Shown: one piece after another, positions 24,053-32,780 of the stretch | Position numbering within the stretch: position 1 is the stretch's first letter | Layout: each line of letters opens with the position of its first letter | Origin: Microbacteriaceae bacterium | GTDB lineage: Bacteria > Actinomycetota > Actinomycetes > Actinomycetales > Microbacteriaceae | DNA length: 64,000 bases | NCBI GenBank assembly: GCA_025463545.1 | Contig: JAODAR010000005.1 | Location: forward strand, 91,936-155,935 | Reading direction: 5' to 3' | Translations under genes and position numbers: made by a program | The notes under the pieces: model-generated | What the model was told of the DNA's origin: nothing | The model's input: the letters and a program-made list of their open reading frames with translations, nothing else | The model's database searches: none

Positions 24053-25504
24053 ATGACCATTTCAGAACAGGTAGTACCCGCGACCGCCGCGTCGGCGGAC
24101 TCCGGTCCACGCGCGTACAGCGATGCCGAGAATTCGGCGCTGCAACAGAAGGCCAAAGACCACCTCTGGATGCACTTCAATCGCCAGTCCGTGATGGAAT
24201 CCGGCGCCGGCGTACCGATCATCACCAAGGGCAAGGGCCACCACATCTGGGACTCGACCGGCAAACGCTACATCGACGGCCTCAGCGGCTTGTTCGTGGT
24301 GAACGCCGGGCACGGCCGCAAGCGGCTGGCTGATGTCGCCGCGAAGCAGGCCGAGGAACTGGCCTTCTTCCCGATCTGGTCGTACGCCCACCCGAACGCC
24401 ATCGAACTGGCAGACCGGCTGGCCGGTTATGCGCCGGGCGATCTGAACCGGGTGTTCTTCTCCACCGGTGGCGGCGAAGCCGTCGAGACCGCGTTCAAGC
24501 TCGCGAAGTACTACTGGAAGCTGCAGGGGCGGCCAACGAAGCACAAGGTCATCTCGCGGTCCGTCGCCTACCACGGCACCCCGCAGGGTGCGCTGGCGAT
24601 CACCGGCATCCCGGCGATGAAGGAGATGTTCGAGCCAGTCACGCCGGGCGGTTTCCGGGTGCCGAACACGAACTTCTATCGCGCAGACGAAATGGGCTCT
24701 GGGCTCGGTCACGACGTCGAGGCGTTCGGCCTGTGGGCTGCGAACCGGATCGAGGAGATGATCCAGTTCGAAGGCCCGGAGACCGTCGCGGCGGTGTTCC
24801 TGGAGCCGGTGCAGAATTCCGGCGGCTGCTTCCCGCCGCCGCCCGGCTATTTCCAGCGGGTGCGCGAGATCTGCGACCAGTACGACGTGCTCCTGGTCGC
24901 CGACGAGGTGATCACGGCCTTCGGGCGGATCGGCAACATGTTCGCTTCGACCACGTACGGATTCCAGCCCGACATGATCACCTGCGCCAAGGGCATGACC
25001 AGCGGTTACTCGCCGATCGGCGCCACAATTGTGAGCGAGCGCATCTATGAGCCGTTCAAGCACGGCGATACGGCGTTCTATCACGGTTACACCTTCGGCG
25101 GGCACCCTGTCTCGGCCGCGGTCGCGCTCGCCAACCTGGACATTTTCGAGGAGGAGAAACTCAACGAGAACGTGCGGGAGAACTCGCCGGTGTTCCGCGC
25201 GGAACTCGAGAAGCTGCTGGACCTTCCGATCGTCGGTGACGTGCGCGGCGACGGCTATTTCTTCGGCATCGAGCTGGTGAAGGACAAGGCCACCAAGGAG
25301 ACCTTCAACGATGAGGAGTCCGAGCGGTTGCTGCGCGGCTTCCTCTCCAAGGCCCTCTTCGACGCCGGGTTGTACTGTCGGGCCGACGACCGTGGCGACC
25401 CGGTCGTACAGCTGGCTCCCCCGCTGACCATCGGTCCGGCCGAGATCCGCGAGATCGGCGACATCCTGCACGGGGTGCTCTCGGAGGCGAGCAACCACTT
25501 CTAA
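24053..25504 (+). CDS. Class III PLP-dependent aminotransferase (omega-amine/putrescine type)
   Basis: A 483-residue fold-type I aminotransferase of class III. The PLP lysine is in MITCAKGMTSGYSPIG, the cofactor-binding Asp in LLVADEVITAFGR, and a phosphate-binding segment is STGGGEAVETAFKLAKY. Its features (WSYAHPNAIELADRLA, AFYHGYTFGGHP) resemble omega-amino acid or putrescine:pyruvate aminotransferases more than acetylornithine enzymes. It would move the amino group of a diamine or omega-amino acid to pyruvate or another keto acid. It is 2 bases downstream of the AsnC-type gene and probably co-transcribed. Its stop codon overlaps, tail to tail, the stop of the DUF4192 gene. The exact donor is not resolvable from sequence alone. 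Confidence 0.88.
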   Translation: MTISEQVVPATAASADSGPRAYSDAENSALQQKAKDHLWMHFNRQSVMESGAGVPIITKGKGHHIWDSTGKRYIDGLSGLFVVNAGHGRKRLADVAAKQAEELAFFPIWSYAHPNAIELADRLAGYAPGDLNRVFFSTGGGEAVETAFKLAKYYWKLQGRPTKHKVISRSVAYHGTPQGALAITGIPAMKEMFEPVTPGGFRVPNTNFYRADEMGSGLGHDVEAFGLWAANRIEEMIQFEGPETVAAVFLEPVQNSGGCFPPPPGYFQRVREICDQYDVLLVADEVITAFGRIGNMFASTTYGFQPDMITCAKGMTSGYSPIGATIVSERIYEPFKHGDTAFYHGYTFGGHPVSAAVALANLDIFEEEKLNENVRENSPVFRAELEKLLDLPIVGDVRGDGYFFGIELVKDKATKETFNDEESERLLRGFLSKALFDAGLYCRADDRGDPVVQLAPPLTIGPAEIREIGDILHGVLSEASNHF

Positions 25505-26931
25505 GCGTCGGACTCACGTGTGGCGGACACGTCCAAGACGGGCACCGCGTACGCCCACTCCGGCAGATGCCCGGAACCGAACAGCGCGTCCAGCAGCAGG
25601 GCCATGCTGTAGCGCCGATCGATGGCGAGCGCCTGGTCGATGAAGATTCCGGCCACCGATCCGCGCCCAAGCGCCCACGACAACCAGGCCAGCATGCAGA
25701 GCGGCGCCGGCCGTGCGGACTTCGGCGCCATCGCCACCACGGTCTTCAGCAGCGCGATGGCCCGTTCTGTGCGATCGACGTCCGGGCGCTCGTCGGTCAG
25801 GCCCATCATCCGGTCCGACGTCTCCGCATTAGCGGCGCGAACCCGCGCCGCGCTCTCGGCGCGCGCCGTGGCGTCCGCATCAGCATCGGAATCGGCATCA
25901 GCACCGGCATCGGGGGCACTCGCACCGGGGGCACCAGCATCGGGGGCACCAGCATCGAGGGCACCAGCATCGGGGGCACCAGCATCGGGGGCACCAGCAT
26001 CGAGGGCACCAGCATCGGGCGCACCGGCATCGACATCGACATCCGCACCTGCCTCGACTGGTTGCCTTGCGCTTTCCAGGCCGTGTTCCTCGCGCACGAT
26101 CTCGTCGAGGCTCTTCCCGGTGAGACGCTGGAGCGCGGCATAACGCAGGTTCAGAAGATGAGTCACCTCACCGACCGTCCGACCGAACGCGAACTGGAGC
26201 ATCATCTGGTCACGGTGCGCCGGCCCCTGCACCAAGTAGAGCAGCGCGGCCGCATCGTCGAGGTGGAGCTCTGCGGCGTTCCAGCCGAGGGCCGCCTCGG
26301 TGGTCTCCACCGGATCGAGGATGTCATCCACGAGCTCGACGAGCCCAGGATGCTGGTTGGATTCGGTAAGCCGCAGGTACCGCCTGAACACCCGGGAGAA
26401 CCTCTCACGGGTTGCCAGGTCAAGTGTGGGGAGCTGGGCGCCACTGTGCACGGTCGCCAGCTCCCGACGTGCCGGGAAGGCCTCGCGTACCGGCGACGAG
26501 GAAATGTCCTCCAGCGGATGCCCGTCGGCGGGGCAGGACGGATCGAGGTATGAACCCCAGGCATCCGCGCCCACGCACAGTGAGTCCCGTACCAGGAATC
26601 CAGACAGCTCCGCCCGTGAAACCAGCACACTGGCGAAGCGCTGGTGCGGTATGCCGGCTGCGTCGGCGAAGGCATCGGCCGTGTACACGACCGGCACGAT
26701 GGCATCCGCTCCTTTTATCTTGCACACGGTTCCGACGAGTGAGGTGGCGATGCGCTTGTGCACCTTTTCCGGTGCCGCGGGATCGGGAAGACTGAACCGG
26801 AGGGCCCCGCAGGTGCGGTTGCCGCGGAACGCGACCAGCACCACGCTGTTCTCCGGCAGGAAACCGACCAATTGCGGGACCAGGGCCAGGAAGTCGTGTG
26901 CCCGCTTCGCTTTCACAATTGTGGGTTGCAT
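25501..26931 (-). CDS. DUF4192 domain protein
   Basis: A 476-residue actinobacterial protein of unknown function. ATG 26931 (MQPTIVKAKRAHDFLALVPQ) is taken as start because family members begin near this point; an upstream frame would add 25 residues. The DUF4192 core occupies about 1-320 (for instance LVGFLPENSVVLVAF). Residues about 300-350 are a low-complexity stretch of PDAGA/LDAGA pentapeptides from a 15-bp DNA repeat. A final segment (about 375-476) resembles the C-terminal helical part seen in this family. No catalytic motif can be assigned. It is divergent from a tiny membrane protein gene and convergent with the aminotransferase. Confidence 0.85.
   Translation of the reverse strand: MQPTIVKAKRAHDFLALVPQLVGFLPENSVVLVAFRGNRTCGALRFSLPDPAAPEKVHKRIATSLVGTVCKIKGADAIVPVVYTADAFADAAGIPHQRFASVLVSRAELSGFLVRDSLCVGADAWGSYLDPSCPADGHPLEDISSSPVREAFPARRELATVHSGAQLPTLDLATRERFSRVFRRYLRLTESNQHPGLVELVDDILDPVETTEAALGWNAAELHLDDAAALLYLVQGPAHRDQMMLQFAFGRTVGEVTHLLNLRYAALQRLTGKSLDEIVREEHGLESARQPVEAGADVDVDAGAPDAGALDAGAPDAGAPDAGALDAGAPDAGAPGASAPDAGADADSDADADATARAESAARVRAANAETSDRMMGLTDERPDVDRTERAIALLKTVVAMAPKSARPAPLCMLAWLSWALGRGSVAGIFIDQALAIDRRYSMALLLDALFGSGHLPEWAYAVPVLDVSATRESDA
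25900..26040. repeat. 15-bp tandem repeat in the DUF4192 gene
   Basis: About eight units of GCATCGGGGGCACCA-like 15-bp words encode alternating PDAGA and LDAGA pentapeptides. Single-base differences (GGG/GAG) change Pro to Leu in some units. Confidence 0.9.
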
Positions 26932-27050
26932 GCAGCACACTCTGTACCGCCGGCCGGCCGGAGAATCCGGCGTCAGTCCGATCGGTGGATAACTGCAGCT
27001 GCACACGGCCTGTGGAAACTAGACACCTTTTGCTGGGAGCTGAGTGAGAG

Positions 27051-27056
27051 TAGCGT
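27051..27056 (+). promoter_or_regulatory. Candidate -10 box for the small membrane protein gene
   Basis: TAGCGT ends 7 bases before the ATG at 27064, and no Shine-Dalgarno sequence is evident, consistent with a leaderless transcript. Confidence 0.4.
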
Positions 27057-27063
27057 GCACCAC

Positions 27064-27222
27064 ATGACATCACTCGCAGTGGTACTCATCGTTCTTGGGC
27101 TGATCGGGCTTTTCCTCGGCATTTTCGTGGAGGCCGTGAAGTGGATGCTGTGGATCGGCATCATCCTGCTGGTCATCGGCATCATCGCGGCGATCATGCG
27201 GTCCATCAGGCGCAACGCCTGA
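27064..27222 (+). CDS. Small two-helix membrane protein (52 residues)
   Basis: A 52-residue hydrophobic protein with two predicted membrane helices (about residues 4-24 and 27-46) and a basic tail RSIRRNA. Small proteins of this kind are widespread in actinobacteria but have no assigned role. It appears leaderless. A longer frame beginning at 26758 would run through the DUF4192 coding region and its upstream DNA and is not believed. The gene is followed by a weak hairpin (27233-27246) and then by the convergent ABC exporter. Confidence 0.7.
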   Translation: MTSLAVVLIVLGLIGLFLGIFVEAVKWMLWIGIILLVIGIIAAIMRSIRRNA

Positions 27223-27289
27223 CCCGCGACGCCTGACCGAAGTCAGATCCGCTGAATCAGGTTTCACCGGTAGCCGAGCCGGGTGGCAT

Positions 27290-29275
27290 CTACACCTCGT
27301 CGGCCACCGGAGCGGCGAACTGCGCGTTGTAGAGGTTGTAGTACGCACCCTCCGCCGCGAGCAATTGGGCGTGCGTGCCCTGCTCCACGATGCGACCGGA
27401 CTCCATCACCAGGATGACATCGGCGTCGCGGATCGTCGACAACCGGTGAGCGATCACGAAGCTGGTGCGGTCGGCGCGCAGTGCGCTCATAGCCTTCTGC
27501 ACGAGCACCTCGGTGCGCGTGTCGACTGAGCTCGTCGCCTCGTCGAGGATGAGCACACTCGGCCTGGCCAGGAACGCCCGCGCAATCGTGAGCAGCTGCT
27601 TCTCCCCCGCGCTCACGTTGCCACCCTCGTCGTCGAGCACCGTGTCATACCCGTCAGCCAGCGAGCGCACAAACCGGTCCACGTAGGTGGCGCGAGCCGC
27701 CTCCAGGATCTCCGCCTCCGTCGCATCCGTTCGCCCATAAGCGATGTTGTCGCGGACCGTTCCGCCGAACAGCCAGGTGTCCTGCAGCACCATGCCCATC
27801 CGAGAACGGAGATCGTCGCGGGTCATCGCCCGGATGTCCACGCCGTCGAGGGTGATCCGGCCGGAGTCGATCTCATAGAAGCGCATCATCAGGTTGACCA
27901 GCGTGGTCTTGCCCGCGCCGGTCGGCCCGACGATCGCAATCGTCTGGCCGGGCTCGGCGACCAGGTTCAGGTGCTCGATCAGCGGCCGCTCAGCGGTGTA
28001 CCGGAAGGAGACGTCGTCGAAGACGAGCCGCCCGCGTGTCTCCGCCGGCGTCCGGGCAGGCGACGGGTCCGGGCTCTGTTCCTCAGCGTCCAGCAGGTCG
28101 AAGACCCGTTCAGCGGATGCCACGCCGGACTGCAGCAGGTTGGCCATCGATCCGAGCTGGGCCAGCGGCTGGGTGAACTGCCGGGAGTACTGGATGAAGG
28201 CCTGCACATCGCCGAGCTGCATCGTGCCCGATGCCACGAACAGTCCCCCGACGACCGCGATTGCGACGTAGACCAGGTTGCCGATGAACGTCATCGCCGG
28301 CATGATCATGCCGCTGATGAACTGCGCTCCGAAGCTCGCCTGGTAGAGCTCTTCGTTCTTCTGCCGGAATCGCTCGTCCACTTCGCGCTGGCGGCCGAAC
28401 ACCTTCACCAGCGCATGGCCCGTGAAGGTTTCCTCGATCTGGCCATTGAGCGCGCCCGTGTGGGTCCATTGGGCGACGAACAGCTTCTGTGACCGCTTGG
28501 CGATCAGGGCGGTGACCGCGAGGGTCAGCGGCACCGTCACCAGTGCCATCAGCGCGAGCGGCGGTGAGATCAGGAACATCGCCCCGATCACCCCCACCAC
28601 GGTGAGGAGGGAGGTCACCGCCTGGCTCAGGGTCTGCTGCAGGCTCTGGGAGATGTTGTCGACGTCGTTGGTGACCCGGCTCAGCAGCTCGCCACGCTGC
28701 ATCCGGTCGAAGTAACGCAGCGGAAGCCGGTTCACCTTCGCTTCGATCTCCTCACGAAGCCGGAACACCGTGCGCTGCACCACGCCGTTCAGCACATAGG
28801 CCTGCGCCCAAGCGAAGACGGAGGCCAGGATGTAGAGCACCAGCACCCAGGTGAGAACGTTTGTCAGCGCCGGGAAGTCGATGCCGTGGCCTGGGTGGAG
28901 GTCCATGCCACTGAGCATGTCGGCTTGCTGGTTCTGCCCACTGGCGCGCAGCTGGTCGATCACGGCGGACTTGCTCACACCGGCGGGCAGCTGCTGGGAG
29001 ACCACACCCGAGAAGATGAGGTTGGTGCCCCGGCCCAGGAGGCTGGGGCCGATGACAGAGAAGGTCACGCTGACCACAGCCAGCACCAGCACCAACCCCA
29101 GCCAGAGCCGCTCAGGACTGAGCCTGCCGAGCAGGCGTTTCGCGCTCGGCACGAAATTCATCGACTTCTCAGCCGGGATGCTCATGCCGCCGAACGGGCC
29201 GCCACCCATAGGCCCCCGACGGATCGGTGGGTTCGGCGGCGTCTCCGCGGCGTGTCCCTCGTCTGGCTCGCTCAT
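27290..29275 (-). CDS. ABC exporter half-transporter with canonical Walker B (heterodimer partner 2)
   Basis: A 661-residue fused permease/ATPase. Six membrane helices span about 55-370 with a long extracellular insertion near residues 85-130. The ATPase domain has Walker A GPTGAGKT (about 453), Walker B LILDEATSSVD with the catalytic Glu, and a degenerate signature VSAGEKQ in place of LSGGQ. Combined with its partner, which has Asp instead of the catalytic Glu, this fits the asymmetric heterodimeric exporters of the TM287/288, BmrCD and LmrCD group. Such exporters pump drugs, lipids or peptides out of the cell. The start ATG overlaps the stop of the partner gene by 4 bases. A TetR regulator heads the operon. 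The substrate is unknown. Confidence 0.92.
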   Translation of the reverse strand: MSEPDEGHAAETPPNPPIRRGPMGGGPFGGMSIPAEKSMNFVPSAKRLLGRLSPERLWLGLVLVLAVVSVTFSVIGPSLLGRGTNLIFSGVVSQQLPAGVSKSAVIDQLRASGQNQQADMLSGMDLHPGHGIDFPALTNVLTWVLVLYILASVFAWAQAYVLNGVVQRTVFRLREEIEAKVNRLPLRYFDRMQRGELLSRVTNDVDNISQSLQQTLSQAVTSLLTVVGVIGAMFLISPPLALMALVTVPLTLAVTALIAKRSQKLFVAQWTHTGALNGQIEETFTGHALVKVFGRQREVDERFRQKNEELYQASFGAQFISGMIMPAMTFIGNLVYVAIAVVGGLFVASGTMQLGDVQAFIQYSRQFTQPLAQLGSMANLLQSGVASAERVFDLLDAEEQSPDPSPARTPAETRGRLVFDDVSFRYTAERPLIEHLNLVAEPGQTIAIVGPTGAGKTTLVNLMMRFYEIDSGRITLDGVDIRAMTRDDLRSRMGMVLQDTWLFGGTVRDNIAYGRTDATEAEILEAARATYVDRFVRSLADGYDTVLDDEGGNVSAGEKQLLTIARAFLARPSVLILDEATSSVDTRTEVLVQKAMSALRADRTSFVIAHRLSTIRDADVILVMESGRIVEQGTHAQLLAAEGAYYNLYNAQFAAPVADEV

Positions 29276-31005
29276 GCTGCTTCCTCCGCGGTGAGCTGGG
29301 ACGACACGATCTCCCGGTAGGTCTCGGAGGTCTCCAGCAATTCCTCATGGGTTCCGCGGCCGACGATCCTGCCGCCGTCCAGAACCAGGATCTGATCGGA
29401 ATCGACGATTGTCGACACCCTCTGGGCGACGATGATCACGGTCGCGCCATCGGTGTTGCGGGCGAGCGCCTGCCGCAGGCGGGCATCCGTCGCCGTGTCC
29501 AGTGCGGAGAAGGAGTCATCAAAGATGTAGAGTTCCGGCCGTTTGACCAGCGCCCGGGCAATGGCCAGGCGCTGCCGCTGGCCGCCGGACACGTTCGTTC
29601 CGCCCTGGGAGATCGGGGCGTCAAGCCCGCCCTCCATCTCCTCGACGAAGTCCCGGGCCTGGGCGATGGTGAGCGCCTGCCAGAGTTGCTCCTCGGTGGC
29701 ATCGGGCTTGCCGTACTGCAGGTTGCTGCGCACGGTCCCCGAGAACAAGTACGGTTTCTGGGGCACCAGGCCGATGTGGCCCCAGAGCAGGTCGGGGTGC
29801 AGCTCACGCACGTTCACCCCATCGACCAGCACCGAGCCGCTGCTGGCGTCGAACAGGCGCGGCAGCAGGTTCACCAGGGTAGTCTTGCCGGCACCGGTGC
29901 TTCCCACAATGGCGGTGGTCTGCCCCGAGCGAGCGATGAAGCTGACGTTGCTGAGCACGGGTTGCTCGGCGCCCGGGTAGGCGAAGCCCACATCAAGCAG
30001 TTCGATTTCGCCCTTGTGCGTCGTTTCGGTGACCGGGTTGAGCGGCGGATGCACGCTGGAGTCGGTCTCGAGCACCTCGCCGATACGGTTCGCGCAGACG
30101 GCGGCGCGTGGAATCATCACAGCCATGAACGTGGCCATCATCACCGACATCAGGATCTGCATCAGGTAGCTGAGGAACGCGATCAGCGTGCCCACCTGCA
30201 TCGAGCCGTCCTCGATCCGGAACGACCCGAACCAGATCACGGCGACGCTCGATACGTTCAGCACCAGCATCACGACCGGGAACATCAGCGCCATCAGCCG
30301 TCCCGCACGCAGCGCGACATCCGTCACGTCGGTGTTCGCCACGTGGAACCGCTCGGCCTCTACGCCCTCCCTCACGAAGGCACGAACCACACGGATGCCG
30401 GTGAGTTGCTCCCGCAGAACCCGGTTGACCGCGTCGATGCGCTTCTGCATCTTCTGGAACAAGGGGACCATCCGCACGACGATCATGCCGACGGCGATGA
30501 GCAGTACCGGCACGCTGACGGCGATCAGCCACGACAGCTGGAGGTCTTGTCGTACGGCCAGGATGATGCCACCGATGCAGAGGATCGGCGCGGACACCAT
30601 CAGCGTCGAAGTCATCAGCACGAGCATCTGCACCTGCTGCACGTCATTGGTGGAACGGGTGATCAGGGAAGCGGCCCCGAACCGCGTGACCTCCTGCTCG
30701 GAGAATTCGCCGACCCGGCTGAACACGGCGCCGCGCAGGTCACGGCCGACTCTCATCGCCGCCTTGGCGCCGAAGTACACAGCGATGATCGCGCAGACGA
30801 TCTGCGCCAGTGTGATGCCGAGCATCACCGCGCCGGTGGACAAGATGTAACCGGTGTCACCCTTGGCGACGCCCTCGTCGATGATGTCGGCGTTGAGCGT
30901 TGGAAGGTAGAGCGAAGCGATCGACTGCAGCAGCTGGAAGACGATCACCGCCGCGAGCAGTGACCAGTGCGGACGCAGGTAGCGCACAAGCAGTTTCCAC
31001 AGCAT
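29272..31005 (-). CDS. ABC exporter half-transporter with degenerate catalytic site (heterodimer partner 1)
   Basis: A 577-residue fused permease/ATPase, six membrane helices in about 15-310. The ATPase domain has Walker A GSTGAGKT (about 372), a normal signature VSGGQRQR (about 470) and Walker B IFDDSFSALD (about 495), in which the catalytic Glu is replaced by Asp. In known heterodimers the half with this change pairs with a half carrying a degenerate signature, exactly as seen in the next gene, so one composite ATP site should be slow or inactive. It begins 15 bases after the TetR stop and is coupled to the second half-transporter by a 4-base overlap. Multidrug or toxic metabolite efflux is inferred from regulator and family. 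Confidence 0.92.
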   Translation of the reverse strand: MLWKLLVRYLRPHWSLLAAVIVFQLLQSIASLYLPTLNADIIDEGVAKGDTGYILSTGAVMLGITLAQIVCAIIAVYFGAKAAMRVGRDLRGAVFSRVGEFSEQEVTRFGAASLITRSTNDVQQVQMLVLMTSTLMVSAPILCIGGIILAVRQDLQLSWLIAVSVPVLLIAVGMIVVRMVPLFQKMQKRIDAVNRVLREQLTGIRVVRAFVREGVEAERFHVANTDVTDVALRAGRLMALMFPVVMLVLNVSSVAVIWFGSFRIEDGSMQVGTLIAFLSYLMQILMSVMMATFMAVMIPRAAVCANRIGEVLETDSSVHPPLNPVTETTHKGEIELLDVGFAYPGAEQPVLSNVSFIARSGQTTAIVGSTGAGKTTLVNLLPRLFDASSGSVLVDGVNVRELHPDLLWGHIGLVPQKPYLFSGTVRSNLQYGKPDATEEQLWQALTIAQARDFVEEMEGGLDAPISQGGTNVSGGQRQRLAIARALVKRPELYIFDDSFSALDTATDARLRQALARNTDGATVIIVAQRVSTIVDSDQILVLDGGRIVGRGTHEELLETSETYREIVSSQLTAEEAA

Positions 31006-31020
31006 GTGATTCTCAATCTT

Positions 31021-31665
31021 CTAGACGGCGGTGACGGTGGGAGCACCCGTGGCAGTTCCCTGGGCTGGAGGGCCCTGGGCTGGATCAGGGGCCGGGTGGC
31101 CGATGATCCCGTAGAGGACGAACCGTGCCAGTTCGTCGGTACTGAACGGGGTGCCCTCGGTGAACATCGGCATCGACGTCGAGAACGCGATCAGCCGGAT
31201 CAACGGAGCGACCCGCTCCGCCGGCCAGGTCAGCCGGTCAAGGTCGGGTTGGAGTGCGTGCGCGACGATCCCGGCGTATTCGAAGCGCGGCGGCGGTGTG
31301 GGCCGCATCGGGTGCTCGCCGTGTCCCATCGCGCTCATCAGCCGCACGATGCCGCCGAACCGGGCCTGCAGCAGCTCGATCACGATACGCACCTTGTCCT
31401 CGAGCGGCAGCGCGGGGTCGATTCGGGCCAGGCTCGCGCGGAGCGGTGCCGGATCGAGGTGCCGTTCGATGGCAGCGCGCACCAGGGTTTCCTTGTCGCC
31501 GAACGCGCGGAAGATCGTGCCCTCCGCGATTCCGGCGGCATCAGCGATCTGTTTGGTGGTCACGGCGTGCCCGCGCTCCATCAGGAGAGGGATCACCGCA
31601 TCGATGATCATGTCCTGACGGTCCTCGACCGAGAGCGGCCGTGCTCGAGAAACCTTCTCGCCCAC
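31021..31665 (-). CDS. TetR/AcrR-family transcriptional repressor
   Basis: A 214-residue regulator. Residues about 15-62 are a TetR helix-turn-helix domain (core TTKQIADAAGIAEGTIFRAFG). The all-helical C-terminal part would bind an inducing ligand, and its final 20 residues are Pro/Ala/Thr-rich and probably disordered. It is the first gene of an operon with both halves of an ABC exporter, the usual arrangement for a repressor that de-represses its exporter when substrate binds. A perfect 7-bp inverted repeat with 2-base centre (31681-31696) lies 16 bases before the start and is the obvious operator, implying autoregulation of the whole operon. Confidence 0.92.
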   Translation of the reverse strand: MGEKVSRARPLSVEDRQDMIIDAVIPLLMERGHAVTTKQIADAAGIAEGTIFRAFGDKETLVRAAIERHLDPAPLRASLARIDPALPLEDKVRIVIELLQARFGGIVRLMSAMGHGEHPMRPTPPPRFEYAGIVAHALQPDLDRLTWPAERVAPLIRLIAFSTSMPMFTEGTPFSTDELARFVLYGIIGHPAPDPAQGPPAQGTATGAPTVTAV

Positions 31666-31680
31666 GCAGGAAACCTAGCG

Positions 31681-31696
31681 GAGTGAGCACTCACTC
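31681..31696. promoter_or_regulatory. TetR-type operator palindrome
   Basis: GAGTGAG CA CTCACTC, a perfect 16-bp interrupted palindrome within a TGAG-rich stretch. It lies between the aldo/keto reductase stop (31705) and the TetR start (31665). Position and form match operators of self-regulated TetR exporters. Confidence 0.7.
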
Positions 31697-31704
31697 ACAA
31701 GAGT

Positions 31705-32667
31705 TCAGGCAAACAATTCCGAGATCCAGGCAATGTCCGCGGCCGACGGCGCCCACGCGGTGGCGGCATCCGCATTCTGCAGGATTTGCTCGGGGCGAGT
31801 AGCGCCGGCGATCACGCTGGTGAGGCCGGGCTGCGCGAGCAGCCAGGCGAACGTCGCGGCCAGCATCGTCACGCCATGCTCCGCGCAGAAGGCCTCGTAC
31901 TGCTCGATCACGTCCCACGGGGCATCGTCCAGCAGGTTCTTGCGGATGCGGATGATGCGGCTGTCGGCCGGGCCGCCCTCCCGGCTGAACTTTCCGGTGA
32001 ACAGGCCGTTGTAGAGCGGGAAGAACGGCAGGAATCCAAGGCCGTACGCGTTCACCGCCGGCAGAACTTCGTCCTCAGCGTCGCGGGTGAGCAGGTTGTA
32101 CTCGTTCTGCGCGGAGATGAACTTCGGGTGGCCGTGCAGCTGCGCGGTGAGCTCCGCTTCGGCAACCTGCCAGCCGGCAAGGTTGGAATGGCCGATGTAG
32201 CGGATCTTGCCCTCGGTGATGAGGTCATCGAGGGTGGAGAGGGTCTCCTCGATCGGAGTGTTCGGATCGGGCCGGTGCAACTGGTACAGGTCGATCCAGT
32301 CCGTCTGCAACCGACGGAGCGATGCCTCGACAGCCAGGCGGATGTAGCGGCGCGAGCCACGCGCGTCCCAGTCGGGGCCGTTCAGCCCGGCCATGTCCAT
32401 GCCGAACTTGGTGGCCAGCACGATCTTCTCGCGCTTTCCCTTCAACGCGTGGCCCATCAGGGTTTCACTCAGTCCGCGCTCAGCACCGTAGATGTCCGCG
32501 GTGTCGAAAAGGGTGACACCGGCGTCGATCGCAGCGTCGATCACCGCACTGGTGCCTTCCTGGCCCTCCGATGCCGTGCCGGTGCGGCCGAAGTTGTTGC
32601 AGCCGAGACCGACCGTCGAAACGATGAGGCCGGAATTGCCGAGTCTGCGATAGTCGATCTGAGCCAT
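31705..32667 (-). CDS. Aldo/keto reductase
   Basis: A 320-residue NADPH-dependent oxidoreductase of the AKR superfamily. The catalytic tetrad is complete: Asp55 and Tyr60 in LFDTADIYG, Lys87 in VLATKFG, and His131 in LYQLHRPD. A cofactor-binding segment near the end (SVIAGATRPEQI) is typical of YajO/Tas-like members. It likely reduces aldehydes or ketones in the cytoplasm. It is transcribed from its own promoter, where TAGTCT ends 7 bases before the ATG, and lies directly upstream of the TetR-exporter operon on the same strand, separated by the palindromic operator. The substrate is unknown. Confidence 0.92.
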   Translation of the reverse strand: MAQIDYRRLGNSGLIVSTVGLGCNNFGRTGTASEGQEGTSAVIDAAIDAGVTLFDTADIYGAERGLSETLMGHALKGKREKIVLATKFGMDMAGLNGPDWDARGSRRYIRLAVEASLRRLQTDWIDLYQLHRPDPNTPIEETLSTLDDLITEGKIRYIGHSNLAGWQVAEAELTAQLHGHPKFISAQNEYNLLTRDAEDEVLPAVNAYGLGFLPFFPLYNGLFTGKFSREGGPADSRIIRIRKNLLDDAPWDVIEQYEAFCAEHGVTMLAATFAWLLAQPGLTSVIAGATRPEQILQNADAATAWAPSAADIAWISELFA

Positions 32668-32674
32668 GCCTCTC

Positions 32675-32680
32675 AGACTA
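32675..32680 (-). promoter_or_regulatory. Candidate -10 box of the aldo/keto reductase gene
   Basis: TAGTCT ends 7 bases before ATG 32667. The intervening GAGAGGC could also act as a weak ribosome binding site, so leaderless status is uncertain. Confidence 0.4.
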
Positions 32681-32768
32681 TCCGCCCGGTCGGTCCTCCA
32701 CAGGCGGCCGGGCTTTCCAGTTATGCACCGATGTCCGAAAGCCGCCAGAGCCGGACGGATGCTGCGGC

Positions 32769-32774
32769 TACAGT
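32769..32774 (+). promoter_or_regulatory. Candidate -10 box of the ogt-like gene (leaderless)
   Basis: TACAGT followed by 6 bases and the ATG at 32781, with no Shine-Dalgarno sequence between. Confidence 0.5.
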
Positions 32775-32780
32775 CGAATC

